DNA of 64,000 nt from Thiobius zoothamnicola (lineage in GTDB: Bacteria; Pseudomonadota; Gammaproteobacteria; Chromatiales; Chromatiaceae): positions 1,798,001 to 1,862,000 of the forward strand of contig OY782758.1 of assembly GCA_963678215.1 (NCBI GenBank), given 5' to 3'. Each line of letters opens with the position of its first letter. Position 1 is the first letter of the stretch. The position numbers and the translations under genes are program-made. Positions 10,861 to 19,060 of the stretch are shown here, one piece after another. Under the pieces are notes generated by a model. It was not told the origin of the DNA and ran no database searches. It saw only the letters and a list, made by a program, of their open reading frames with translations.

Positions 10861-10888
10861 ATTCTAGCAAGCTATTGGTATTTTGTAA
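10861..10888 (-). promoter_or_regulatory. Putative sigma70 promoter of pyrG
   Basis: On the minus strand TTACAA and TAGAAT are separated by 16 bases, about 50 bases upstream of the pyrG ATG at 10811. The match to consensus is good but only one of several possible in an AT-rich gap. Confidence 0.4.
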
Positions 10889-11178
10889 GGACGCCATCCG
10901 GAGATGTTAATTGTTTGCTCTGTTGAAAATACTTGGCACTGTTGTATGGAAGGGGTTGTTCAGCAGGCGTAACTTTCCAGGGAATCATATGTCGGTGTTT
11001 TGGCCAGTTGAGATGGCGAAATGCTATTCCTGGGGCAGCGTTATTGCGCTGTTGGAGTTTGTTTCAGGTGGTTATCATAAATAAATTTTTCGTGATTCTT
11101 TCGTGATTCTGCTTGCGATTACATAAGGTGATGGATAACATTAGCACCCACAAAATAAGTGGTTGAAGGGGTTGTCAA
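10889..11178. other. Divergent intergenic region upstream of the cytochrome oxidase cluster
   Basis: There is no gene in the roughly 360 bases between pyrG and the DUF2244 gene. It holds two exact tandem copies of TTCGTGATTCT (11089-11099 and 11100-11110). Immediately downstream is a possible plus-strand promoter, TTGCGA (11113-11118), 17 bases, TAACAT (11136-11141), about 38 bases before the GTG at 11179. The tandem copies abut the -35 element and could be an activator site; that is inference only. Confidence 0.35.
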
Positions 11179-11679
11179 GTGTTCATTTCAGAGGACGCAG
11201 CGGATGGCCAACGCAACTGTCTGATAATCAAGCCAAACAGGTCATTAAGTTGGCGTCAGTCGATTGGTTTCGTCGCTGTAACCGGGATCTTTCTGATGGC
11301 CATTTCAGCCGTGTTCGCTGCTAAGGGTTTATGGCTGATTTTCCCTTTCGCAGGGTTGGAGATCGCTGCCTTTGCCTATGCGACTTATGTGGTCATGGAT
11401 GTCGGGTATCGTTGCGAAGTGGTGTCCATTGATGGTGATGAGGTTGTAGTGCAAAAAGGTCGTCAGCGGCGCGGTAAATCGCAGCGAGGCGGTCCTGAAA
11501 GCAGCGCTAGTTTTCCATTGGGATGGGCTAGAATTGAGTTCGTTAAAAGCGCTGGTTGGTATCCGGGGCAGTTATTGATTTCCGCTTCGGGAAAAACGGT
11601 TGAGCTTGGCGAATTTTTGCCTGAAGAAGAAAAAGCAGAATTAGCCGATGCATTGGAAGCGATGTTGGCGAAACGATAA
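11179..11679 (+). CDS. DUF2244 integral membrane protein
   Basis: A 166-residue protein with two hydrophobic helices (about residues 29-70: GFVAVTGIFLMAISAVFAA and LIFPFAGLEIAAFAYATYVV) followed by a soluble part that includes PLGWARIEFVKS and ISASGKTVELGEFL. This is the DUF2244 pattern, frequently found just upstream of cytochrome c oxidase subunit II genes. It probably serves oxidase biogenesis, but its biochemical function is not known. It starts with GTG; an ATG-initiated form would lose the conserved N-terminus. It is 31 bases upstream of ctaC and probably cotranscribed. Confidence 0.8.
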   Translation: MFISEDAADGQRNCLIIKPNRSLSWRQSIGFVAVTGIFLMAISAVFAAKGLWLIFPFAGLEIAAFAYATYVVMDVGYRCEVVSIDGDEVVVQKGRQRRGKSQRGGPESSASFPLGWARIEFVKSAGWYPGQLLISASGKTVELGEFLPEEEKAELADALEAMLAKR

Positions 11680-11710
11680 AACAAAATGTAATTAGGAGAT
11701 GATGGTGGTG

Positions 11711-12853
11711 ATGTTATCGAGAAAATGGCTCAAATTATTGTTAGGGGCTTTGGGTTTTTACGCAGGCGCGGCGTCGGCTGATTATTCGCTGCTTAATATG
11801 ACTCAGGGAGTGACTGAGACCAGTCGGGCGGTTTATGACCTGCATATGATTATATTCTGGGTTTGTGTGGTGATTGGCATTGTTGTCTTCGGCGCGATGA
11901 TTTATTCCATCATCAATCACCGTAAGTCTAAGGGATTTAAAGCCGCTCAATTCCACGAAAGCACCACCATGGAGATTGTCTGGACGGTGATACCCATCGT
12001 CATTCTGGTCAGCATGGCGATTCCTGCCACGAAGGTGCTGTTGGCGATGGAAGATACTTCAGATGCGGATATGACAATCAAAGTTACCGGCATCCAGTGG
12101 AAATGGAAGTATGACTACATTGATGGTGAAGCGGAGGGTGTTTCTTTTGTCAGCTCTTTGCACCCTGACCATAATGAAGCGCGTTTGTTGGGTGTTGATG
12201 CTGATCTGGAGCGATTTGAGGATACCTACTTGCTGGAAGTTGATAATCCTTTGGTGGTGCCGACGGGTCAGAAGATCCGTTTTCTGCTAACAGCGGCTGA
12301 TGTTATCCATGCTTGGTGGGTGCCTGAGTTGGGTTGGAAGAAAGATGCTATTCCCGGGTTCATCAATGAAGGCTGGACTTACATTGAAGAGCCGGGTGTC
12401 TACCGTGGCCAATGCGCTGAACTTTGCGGTAAGGACCACGGTTTTATGCCCATTGTTGTTGTGGCCAAATCGCCATCTGACTATAAAGCCTGGGTGGCTG
12501 AGCAGAAAGGTGCGGCGGCGCTTGCTGATGCTTCTGCCGGGCGCGAATGGACAAAGGATGAACTGATGGTCAAGGGTGAAGCTGTTTATAAAACCAACTG
12601 CGCCGCCTGCCATTTGCCGAATGGTGCTGGCGTTCCTCCCGCATTCCCTGCGCTGGCTGGCAGCCCGATTGCCATAGGCGATGCGGCTGCGCATATTGAC
12701 ATGGTGATGAATGGAAAATCCGGTACGGCGATGGCGGCCTATAAGGGTATCTTGAACGATGTTGATATGGCTGCCGTGATTACCTACGAAAGAAATGCCT
12801 GGGGTAATAGCGCAAGCGTCGTGCAGCCGGCTGAGATCAAGGCTAAGCGTTAG
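11711..12853 (+). CDS. ctaC: Cytochrome c oxidase subunit II with fused cytochrome c domain
   Basis: Subunit II of the terminal oxidase. After a signal peptide and two membrane helices comes the periplasmic CuA domain: DVIHAWWVPELG and CAELCGKDHGFM give the copper-binding His, Cys, Glu and Met. The C-terminal 90 residues are a cytochrome c domain with NCAACHLPNG (CxxCH), so the enzyme is a caa3-like type that accepts electrons through its own heme. AGGAG ends at 11698; GTG 11705, GTG 11708 and ATG 11711 are better spaced than the first ATG at 11699, and I list 11711. A hairpin terminator separates it from ctaD. Confidence 0.96.
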   Translation: MLSRKWLKLLLGALGFYAGAASADYSLLNMTQGVTETSRAVYDLHMIIFWVCVVIGIVVFGAMIYSIINHRKSKGFKAAQFHESTTMEIVWTVIPIVILVSMAIPATKVLLAMEDTSDADMTIKVTGIQWKWKYDYIDGEAEGVSFVSSLHPDHNEARLLGVDADLERFEDTYLLEVDNPLVVPTGQKIRFLLTAADVIHAWWVPELGWKKDAIPGFINEGWTYIEEPGVYRGQCAELCGKDHGFMPIVVVAKSPSDYKAWVAEQKGAAALADASAGREWTKDELMVKGEAVYKTNCAACHLPNGAGVPPAFPALAGSPIAIGDAAAHIDMVMNGKSGTAMAAYKGILNDVDMAAVITYERNAWGNSASVVQPAEIKAKR

Positions 12854-12865
12854 TGTGAGAGGTAT

Positions 12866-12896
12866 AACTGGAGAGATTTTTTCTCCAGTTTTGTTC
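12866..12896 (+). terminator. Hairpin terminator or attenuator between ctaC and ctaD
   Basis: AACTGGAGA (12866-12874) pairs with TCTCCAGTT (12882-12890) across a T-rich loop and is followed by TTGTT. It may set the ratio of subunit II to subunit I transcripts, since ctaD follows in the same direction. Confidence 0.55.
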
Positions 12897-12970
12897 CTGA
12901 TGCTGTTTGTCTGAAGGAATTCGTCTCATCAAAGGCGGAATATGTGAAGTAAAAATCTGGAGATCAAAGT

Positions 12971-14554
12971 ATGAGTACCGCTACAGCCACACATGATGGT
13001 GATCATCATGACCATGGGCCGGCTAAAGGTCTAATGCGGTGGATAACCACCACTAACCATAAAGACATAGGTACTTTGTACCTGTTGTTCGCCTTGATTA
13101 TGTTCTTTATCGGCGGCGCTATGGCGCTGGTGATTCGTGCGGAGCTTTTTCAGCCCGGCATGCAAGTGGTGGATCCGCAGTTTTTTAATTCCATGACCAC
13201 GGTGCATGCGTTATTGATGATTTTCGGTGCCGTGATGCCGGCTTTCACGGGCTTGGCGAATTGGTTGATCCCCATGCAGATTGGTGCGCCGGATATGGCG
13301 TTGCCGAGAATGAATAACTTTTCATTCTGGATTTTACCGTTCGCATTCACACTGCTTTTATCTACATTTTTCATGAGTGGCGGCGGCCCTGCGGGAGGTT
13401 GGACGCTTTATCCGCCGCTTTCGTTGCAGATGGGTGATGGTTTCCCGTTCATGATTTTTGCTATTCATCTGGCGGGCATTTCCTCCATCATGGGTTCGAT
13501 TAACGTCATTGTCACCATTTTGAATATGCGCGCTCCTGGCATGACATTGATGAAAATGCCCCTATTTGTGTGGACTTGGTTGATTACAGCTTACTTGTTG
13601 ATCGCTACTATGCCGGTATTGGCTGGCGCAGTGACTATGTTGCTGACTGATAAGTTTGCAGGAACCAGCTTTTTCTCTGCGGCTGGCGGTGGTGATCCGG
13701 TTATGTACCAGCATATCTTCTGGTTCTTTGGCCATCCCGAAGTTTACATCCTGATTCTGCCGGCATTTGGCATCATCTCAGCAATTGTGCCTACTTTCGC
13801 GCGTAAGCCATTGTTTGGTTATAGCTCAATGGTTTATGCGACTGCATCCATTGCGTTTTTGTCATTCATCGTTTGGGCGCACCATATGTTTACTGTGGGG
13901 ATGCCGGTGGTTGGCGAGCTATTCTTTATGTACGCCACGATGATGATCGCGGTGCCGACAGGCGTGAAGATATTTAACTGGGTATCCACCATGTGGAAAG
14001 GCTCCATGACCTTTGAGACCCCGATGTTGTTTGCGATTGGGTTCATCATGATGTTCACGATTGGCGGTTTCTCTGGTTTGATGTTAGCGATCGCGCCTGC
14101 GGATTTCCAATATCACGACACTTATTTTGTGGTGGCCCATTTCCACTATGTATTAGTCACAGGTGCTGTGTATTCCATCATGGCTGCGGCTTATTTCTGG
14201 CTGCCTAAATGGACTGGCAATATGTACGATGAAAAGTTGGGGCGGATACATTTCTGGATCTCGACGATCTCGGTGAATGTTTTATTCTTCCCGCAGCATT
14301 TCCTCGGTTTGGCGGGTATGCCTCGTCGTATTCCTGATTACGCTGTGCAGTTTGCGGATTGGAATATGATTTCGTCTATTGGGGGATTTGTCTTTGGTTT
14401 GTCCCAGTTGATGTTCGTTTGGATTATCTTTAAAACCATTCGGGGTGGTGAGAAGGCGACTGATGAGGTTTGGGAGGGTGCTAAAGGCCTTGAATGGACT
14501 TTGTCATCGCCTCCTCCTTATCACAGCTTTAATGTCGCTCCCGAAGTGAAATAA
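12971..14554 (+). CDS. ctaD: Cytochrome c oxidase subunit I (heme-copper oxidase)
   Basis: Catalytic subunit of the aa3-type oxidase with twelve membrane helices in 527 residues. Visible ligands and channels: TTVHALLMIFGA carries a heme a histidine, FWFFGHPEVYILILPAFG is the CuB His with the His-Tyr cross-link and the K-channel, WAHHMFTVGM gives two more CuB histidines, and VVAHFHYVLV the heme pair. The N-terminus has a His/Asp-rich stretch (THDGDHHDHG), probably a metal-binding tail. GGAG lies nine bases upstream of the ATG. It partners ctaC and ctaE and requires heme A from ctaA/ctaB and copper delivery by ctaG. Confidence 0.97.
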   Translation: MSTATATHDGDHHDHGPAKGLMRWITTTNHKDIGTLYLLFALIMFFIGGAMALVIRAELFQPGMQVVDPQFFNSMTTVHALLMIFGAVMPAFTGLANWLIPMQIGAPDMALPRMNNFSFWILPFAFTLLLSTFFMSGGGPAGGWTLYPPLSLQMGDGFPFMIFAIHLAGISSIMGSINVIVTILNMRAPGMTLMKMPLFVWTWLITAYLLIATMPVLAGAVTMLLTDKFAGTSFFSAAGGGDPVMYQHIFWFFGHPEVYILILPAFGIISAIVPTFARKPLFGYSSMVYATASIAFLSFIVWAHHMFTVGMPVVGELFFMYATMMIAVPTGVKIFNWVSTMWKGSMTFETPMLFAIGFIMMFTIGGFSGLMLAIAPADFQYHDTYFVVAHFHYVLVTGAVYSIMAAAYFWLPKWTGNMYDEKLGRIHFWISTISVNVLFFPQHFLGLAGMPRRIPDYAVQFADWNMISSIGGFVFGLSQLMFVWIIFKTIRGGEKATDEVWEGAKGLEWTLSSPPPYHSFNVAPEVK

Positions 14555-14579
14555 GCTTAGCGACGTCCGATATGGCTTG

Positions 14580-14606
14580 CGGGGGCTTGGTCAGGCCCCC
14601 GTTTGT
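14580..14606 (+). terminator. Rho-independent terminator after ctaD
   Basis: CGGGGGC (14580-14586) pairs with GCCCCCG (14595-14601) over an eight-base loop and is followed by TTTGTT. Confidence 0.7.
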
Positions 14607-14649
14607 TCGGCAAGTGGCCGGGTTTTTCAGTTTTTCTTAGGCTTTGTTT

Positions 14650-14775
14650 ATGCGAAATAAAGATGTGCGACAACGGAATAGAGCGAATGTGCGTTTAGCA
14701 ATCGTGCTGGGCTTGGTCGCCGTGGGGTTTTTTATTATCGGTCTGTATTTGGCGATGGGAAAGCCGATTTTCTAG
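14650..14775 (+). CDS. Small single-TM cytochrome oxidase assembly-type protein (41 aa)
   Basis: This is a very short gene. The product starts MRNKDVRQRNRANVRLA, a basic cytoplasmic head, followed by one helix (IVLGLVAVGFFIIGLYLAM) and a KPIF end. Small proteins of this shape sit between ctaD and ctaG in many proteobacterial oxidase operons and are annotated as small oxidase assembly proteins. The stop TAG at 14775 is seven bases from the ctaG start, which supports cotranslation. No biochemical role can be read from the sequence. Ribosome site is weak (AGG about 13 bases upstream). Confidence 0.72.
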   Translation: MRNKDVRQRNRANVRLAIVLGLVAVGFFIIGLYLAMGKPIF

Positions 14776-14782
14776 TATCGAC

Positions 14783-15328
14783 ATGGCTGAACTGAAAAAT
14801 AATGTTCGTGCTTTCGTCAAAATCGCGTCGGTGTCCGTCGTCATGTTCGGTTTCGGTTATTTGCTGGTTCCGCTGTATGACGTGTTTTGCGAGATTACGG
14901 GGCTTAATGGCAAAACCGGGCGTGTGAGCGAAGCGGAAGTGGCTGCCGGTTATCAACCTGATTTGCAGCGTACGGTCACGGTTCAATTCGTGGCGAATAA
15001 CAGCGTTGATATGCCTTGGGCTTTCGCGCCAGTTAAGGCTGCCATGCAGGTGCATCCAGGTAAGTTATATGCTGCATCTTATATCGCCGAGAATCATACG
15101 GGACGCAGAATGATTGGTCAGGCGGTGCCCAGTGTGTCCCCAATTAAGGCCAGCCGTTATTTTAATAAAACAGAATGTTTTTGTTTCGATCAACAGCCAT
15201 TGGAGGCGGGGGAAACCAAGGAAATGCCGTTGCGGTTTATTGTTGATCCCAGGTTACCGGAGAAAATTGAGACATTGACTTTGGCATACACGCTTTTTGA
15301 TGTCACTCAACAAGCTGTGGCGAATTAA
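14783..15328 (+). CDS. ctaG: Cytochrome c oxidase assembly protein CtaG/Cox11
   Basis: Membrane-anchored copper chaperone that inserts CuB into subunit I. One N-terminal helix (VSVVMFGFGYLLVPLYDVF) is followed by a periplasmic immunoglobulin-like domain with the copper motif ECFCFDQQPLEAGE and the conserved MPLRFIVDP. The 181 residues are typical. It is packed between the 41-codon gene and ctaE, in the usual oxidase order. Confidence 0.95.
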   Translation: MAELKNNVRAFVKIASVSVVMFGFGYLLVPLYDVFCEITGLNGKTGRVSEAEVAAGYQPDLQRTVTVQFVANNSVDMPWAFAPVKAAMQVHPGKLYAASYIAENHTGRRMIGQAVPSVSPIKASRYFNKTECFCFDQQPLEAGETKEMPLRFIVDPRLPEKIETLTLAYTLFDVTQQAVAN

Positions 15329-15404
15329 ACGGATTTTGCTTGATGCAGAAATTCAGACATAAAATTTCATATACTTAAAGATTATAGAGGTAGAGGGGGG
15401 AGTT

Positions 15405-16271
15405 ATGGCTCATTCAGCGGATAGTTACTATGTGCCACATAGCAGTTATTGGCCAATAATCGCCAGTGTTGCTTTGACGATTGGAGTTGTTGGCGCAGCG
15501 AATTGGTTTAATGGCAACAGTACTGGACAGATCACTTTATATATTGGTCTGGCTTTAGTTGCTTTCATGATGTTTGGCTGGTTTGGGGCTGTCATTAATG
15601 AAAGCCTGAAAGGCATGTACAATGAGCAGGTGGACCGCTCATTTCGTCAAGGCATGATGTGGTTTATTTTTTCCGAAGTCATGTTTTTTGCGGCTTTCTT
15701 CGGTGCTTTGTTTTATGCGCGTGCTTTATCTGTTCCCTGGTTATTGGGCGAAGGCATTGGCATGTCAACCAATATGACGCTGTGGGCTGGCTATGGCGAA
15801 AACTGGCCGACAAATGGTCCTGGTAATGTTGGCGGTGATTTTCAGACGATGGGAGCTTGGGGCGTTCCGGCACTGAATACGGCTTTACTATTGGCTTCAG
15901 GCGTCACTATTACGATTGCTCATCACGCGCTTAAAGCAGGTAATAATGCGAAAACCGTCATTTGGCTGGTTGCGACTGTATTGTTGGGGATTATCTTCCT
16001 TGGGTTCCAGGCTTATGAGTATATTCATGCATATCATGATTTGAATTTGACTTTGGAGTCCGGTATTTATGGGTCAACCTTTTATATGCTGACGGGCTTT
16101 CATGGATTCCATGTGACGCTGGGTACGGCGATGTTGATCATTATCACTTGGCGGGCAGCGAAATCACATTTTAATCCTGAGCATCATTTCGCATTTGAAG
16201 GGGTGGCTTGGTATTGGCATTTTGTTGATGTCGTCTGGCTGGGATTGTTTATTTTTGTTTACGTGTTATAA
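15405..16271 (+). CDS. ctaE: Cytochrome c oxidase subunit III
   Basis: Membrane subunit with seven helices in 288 residues. Family features include FRQGMMWFIFSEVMFFAAFF (carrying the conserved glutamate), TFYMLTGFHGFHVTLGT, and the C-terminal EGVAWYWHFVDVVWLGLF. It stabilises subunit I and shapes proton uptake. A strong site GGGGGGAG lies five bases before the ATG. A terminator-like hairpin follows at 16342, ending this part of the operon. Confidence 0.96.
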   Translation: MAHSADSYYVPHSSYWPIIASVALTIGVVGAANWFNGNSTGQITLYIGLALVAFMMFGWFGAVINESLKGMYNEQVDRSFRQGMMWFIFSEVMFFAAFFGALFYARALSVPWLLGEGIGMSTNMTLWAGYGENWPTNGPGNVGGDFQTMGAWGVPALNTALLLASGVTITIAHHALKAGNNAKTVIWLVATVLLGIIFLGFQAYEYIHAYHDLNLTLESGIYGSTFYMLTGFHGFHVTLGTAMLIIITWRAAKSHFNPEHHFAFEGVAWYWHFVDVVWLGLFIFVYVL

Positions 16272-16341
16272 ATCTGGTGATCAGCAGAGTTTGGGGATGA
16301 TTATCTCTTAGCTTTATACAAAACAGGATTTTTGGTCAAAG

Positions 16342-16380
16342 AAATAGATGGTGTGGGGTTGCCCGTGCCGTCTATTTTTT
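16342..16380 (+). terminator. Rho-independent terminator after ctaE
   Basis: AATAGATGG (16343-16351) pairs with CCGTCTATT (16368-16376) with one G-T pair; an inner GGG/CCC extends the stem, and a run of six T ends at 16380. Confidence 0.65.
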
Positions 16381-16798
16381 CATGCGCCTCTGTTTTTTCC
16401 GCTGGTCTTCGCACGGAGTTCCTGGGTAAGGGTATTGTTTGTCGATAAAAAATCTTTTAATGAGGGACTGCTTCCCAAGTAAAACTAAAAAGAATGTTAA
16501 AGGGCGTTAGCAATCTAATGCCAGAAGGTAATCAATTGGGTTTTCTGAATGATTATCGAGGTGAAGAGAGGTCTTGGTGGGCTATGATGTAATAACGCTT
16601 CATCCTGTCGGAGACTGTATTTCAGAACATTCTATTGTTGCACGATATTTTTTGTTTGAAATTAATATCCAATGGGTATTGAAACACGACAGCTTTTCCG
16701 GTTTTGAGGTACGGATGCTTCAATTTTTTCGCACCATATACCGGGACTGTCGAGTATTACTGTTGCTGCAAGATGGGGGCGAATGTCCCTATGGTGTT
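16381..16798. other. Intergenic region without a convincing gene
   Basis: About 420 bases between the ctaE terminator and the end of the hemerythrin-like gene. The only reading frame (16574-16807, plus strand, 77 codons) lacks a ribosome site and any family-like composition, and it converges on and overlaps the hemerythrin gene. I see no RNA gene or repeat. Confidence 0.4.
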
Positions 16799-17230
16799 TT
16801 AAGATGAATTGGCTTGACGCACGGCGGGATACAGGTGCTCGGTTTCATCCTGAATTCGGTTCAGCACCATTTGGAATACCTCTCTGGTTTCTCGCATAAA
16901 ATCGTCGTAGTCGCTGATCCGGAGTGTTTTGTTTCGCATTTTGCACCATTTTTTGGTGTAACTGCGGAACAGTCGATTGATCTCTTGTGAACCTCCGGCA
17001 AAACGATCCACCAGGTTTCTCGATTTCTGGTCGCCCGCAGCCAGTAATTTGGCGTATAGAGCGCTATCTGTCTGTAACAGATGGTTGTTCACTTTGTCCA
17101 CATAGCGGAAAAAAAGTTCGCAGGTGATCTCTGAATCACACAGCGCACGGTCACTCAGTAATAAAGTCAGTATGTTGGCGAGTTCGGTGATTTTGTGGTT
17201 TTCTTCATGCAATTTGTCGTAATCAGTCAT
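16799..17230 (-). CDS. Hemerythrin-like (HHE-type) protein
   Basis: A 143-residue, all-helical protein. Conserved-looking metal ligands follow the HHE cation-binding order: HEENH at residues 8-12, VNNHLLQTDSALY (H50, D54) and ETEHLYPAV (E129, H132). If the assignment is right it carries a di-iron site for oxygen, NO or redox sensing in the cytoplasm; the second-helix ligands are less clear than in classic hemerythrins. The start is ATG 17230, with AAGGACG nine bases upstream; a frame running to 17290 lacks such a site. It sits on the opposite strand inside the cytochrome oxidase cluster, which would suit an oxygen- or NO-related role (inference). Confidence 0.55.
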   Translation of the reverse strand: MTDYDKLHEENHKITELANILTLLLSDRALCDSEITCELFFRYVDKVNNHLLQTDSALYAKLLAAGDQKSRNLVDRFAGGSQEINRLFRSYTKKWCKMRNKTLRISDYDDFMRETREVFQMVLNRIQDETEHLYPAVRQANSS

Positions 17231-17853
17231 AATATCGTCCTTTTTTATTTCATGCAGATTGAAAATCTTTGCAGATTGGTGGGCGTTCAATTTAGCGCAT
17301 CGCTCGGGGAATCTCCAGAGAAGGGTTGCTTCGATTCAAGCAATGTGGGCCACGCACTCCGACCAGCAGGAGTCCAATGAAAGTGAGGGTGCGCCAATAT
17401 CAATACCGGCTGTATTGAGTGGGGCTGGGTGAGTTGAGAGGGACTTTTTGGGATTTGCTCCCATACAGCTCAAATAGAGGTATTAGTGGTTGCGTTTGTG
17501 ACGTGCTCTTAAGCGGAGTGGTTGAGGCCTTGATTGAGCCTACGTTGGAGAACTGTTGTGCGTGATGGGCGGGACAGAGCAGCCTTGTGGGGTAAGGGGA
17601 TAATTAGTCCAAGCGAAATAAACGAGTTGATAGGTGGATAAATTTTTTATCCTTTTAAGCCAAACGATAGGTGCAAGAGTTTTCGTGTTTTAGTAAATAG
17701 TATTTTTGGGTGAGGGCTTTGTCTTGGGGTTTCAGCTGATTTGAAATTTGCCTCAGAGGGCCTTACGGTGTTCTTGCAGGAACCCTATCGGTTCTTTATT
17801 TAAAAAGAATGACGAGTTAATGTCCATAATCAGCTCATCTTGGCGTATTGTTG
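17231..17853. other. Long intergenic region, no gene recognised
   Basis: About 620 bases upstream of the hemerythrin-like gene and downstream of the DUF2909 gene. It holds the hemerythrin ribosome site and presumably its promoter. I tried to fold a tRNA around 17320-17380 without success and see no repeat or open frame with family character. Confidence 0.35.
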
Positions 17854-18078
17854 TTAGCTGGCTTGAGGTGGATAAAGCCCATGTGGTTGGATAACGCCAA
17901 GACCAATCAATATCATCAACAAGAGGAATAGCGCGATGGATAAACTGATGCGGACTGTTAATGCGCGCACGGTGCGTTTTGAATCACCTTTGTCATGCCC
18001 CAGATAAAATAAGGCGGAACCTAAGCTGAGTAAGATGCCGACAAAAAGGATGAGGATAATGATGCTAACGATCGACAT
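17854..18078 (-). CDS. Twin transmembrane protein, DUF2909 family
   Basis: A 74-residue protein made of two helices (IIILILFVGILLSLGSALFYL and LSIALFLLLMILIGLGV) joined by a short charged loop with DKGDSKRTVRALTVRIS. This is the DUF2909 pattern, which normally lies between subunit III and SURF1 genes in proteobacterial oxidase operons. Here it is in that place but reads on the opposite strand. The role in oxidase assembly is inferred from genome context only. Confidence 0.8.
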   Translation of the reverse strand: MSIVSIIILILFVGILLSLGSALFYLGHDKGDSKRTVRALTVRISLSIALFLLLMILIGLGVIQPHGLYPPQAS

Positions 18079-18304
18079 AATCGCCCCAGAATTAATGATG
18101 TTATGACGTTACATCGAATCTATCATATTTTGGTGGGCCTTTGGGAGGATTTGCCGAAAAGGCTATTCGATAGGATGCAGCGTTCAATCAGCGCTTGTTG
18201 TGCGTTAGCATAGGCCAATAACGATATATGAATATCGAGTGACTTATTTTTCATGATGATATTTTCTATTGATTTTATATGATCATTCAACGAGACATTT
18301 CGCC

Positions 18305-19060
18305 ATGCAATTAAAGGTGGGAAGTTTTTTATTTACTCCGAATCTGTTGCCGACGCTCGCTTTTTTTTTCCTATTAATGGGCTTGTTGGCACTGGGTGAT
18401 TGGCAGTTGGATCGGGCACAAGAGAAGCAAGCGTTGCTTGAAGCGAAGCAAATGCGTCGATCCGCTGCGGCATTGTTGTTGGATGGAGGGGGGCAGATGG
18501 ATCCGGTGCTGGATCGGTTTCGTCCGGCTTATGCGGAAGGGCATTATGTGAGTGGGCAGCAATGGTTATTGGATAATCGTTTATATCAAGGACTGGCTGG
18601 CTATCATGTGTTTAGCTTATTTCAATTATTGAGCGGTAAACAGGTTCTGATTAACCGGGGGTGGGTGAGTGTTGGACAATCCCGTCAATTTTTGCCGGAT
18701 TTGCCGCTGCCGCAGGGTCAGATGAGGCTATCCGGTCATTTGGATTCTCCTGCTTCTGTTGGCTTGGTGCTGGGAGAACAGCCTTACGATAGCATTGCTG
18801 AACGCGTTCTATTGCAGAATCTGGATGTGGCGATGTTGGACGAGATCAAAAATTTGGACCTATTACCTTTAACACTCGTGATTGATGCTGACCAAAAGGG
18901 CGTTCTGCAATATGATTGGTCTGCTATTGAGCATATTTCCCCAGAAAAACATCTTGGATATGCTGTCCAATGGTTCGCTTTGGCGGTGGCGTTATTGATT
19001 ATTTATTTTGGCGTGAATACCCGCCGTATTTCGACTGGAGCATCGTCTCATGCAGAATGA
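18305..19060 (+). CDS. SURF1 family oxidase assembly protein
   Basis: Inner-membrane protein assisting heme A insertion into cytochrome oxidase. It has one helix at each end: TLAFFFLLMGLLALGDWQL at the start and WFALAVALLIIYFGV at the end, with a periplasmic domain between. SURF1 hallmarks are LGDWQLDRAQEK, LLDNRLYQGLAGYHVF, VLINRGWVSVG and HLGYAVQWFALA. I start at ATG 18305 (MQLKVGS), giving 251 residues; an upstream TTG at 18269 would add twelve residues. Its 3' end overlaps the next gene by eleven bases. Confidence 0.92.
   Translation: MQLKVGSFLFTPNLLPTLAFFFLLMGLLALGDWQLDRAQEKQALLEAKQMRRSAAALLLDGGGQMDPVLDRFRPAYAEGHYVSGQQWLLDNRLYQGLAGYHVFSLFQLLSGKQVLINRGWVSVGQSRQFLPDLPLPQGQMRLSGHLDSPASVGLVLGEQPYDSIAERVLLQNLDVAMLDEIKNLDLLPLTLVIDADQKGVLQYDWSAIEHISPEKHLGYAVQWFALAVALLIIYFGVNTRRISTGASSHAE

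Noticed and set aside
16574..16807. A 77-codon plus-strand frame in the gap after ctaE
   Set aside because: No ribosome site, no family-like motif, and it overlaps the convergent hemerythrin-like gene. It is probably random.
17320..17400. tRNA-like T-arm (TTCGATTCAA) in the gap after the hemerythrin-like gene
   Set aside because: I could not form a D-arm, anticodon arm or acceptor stem around it.
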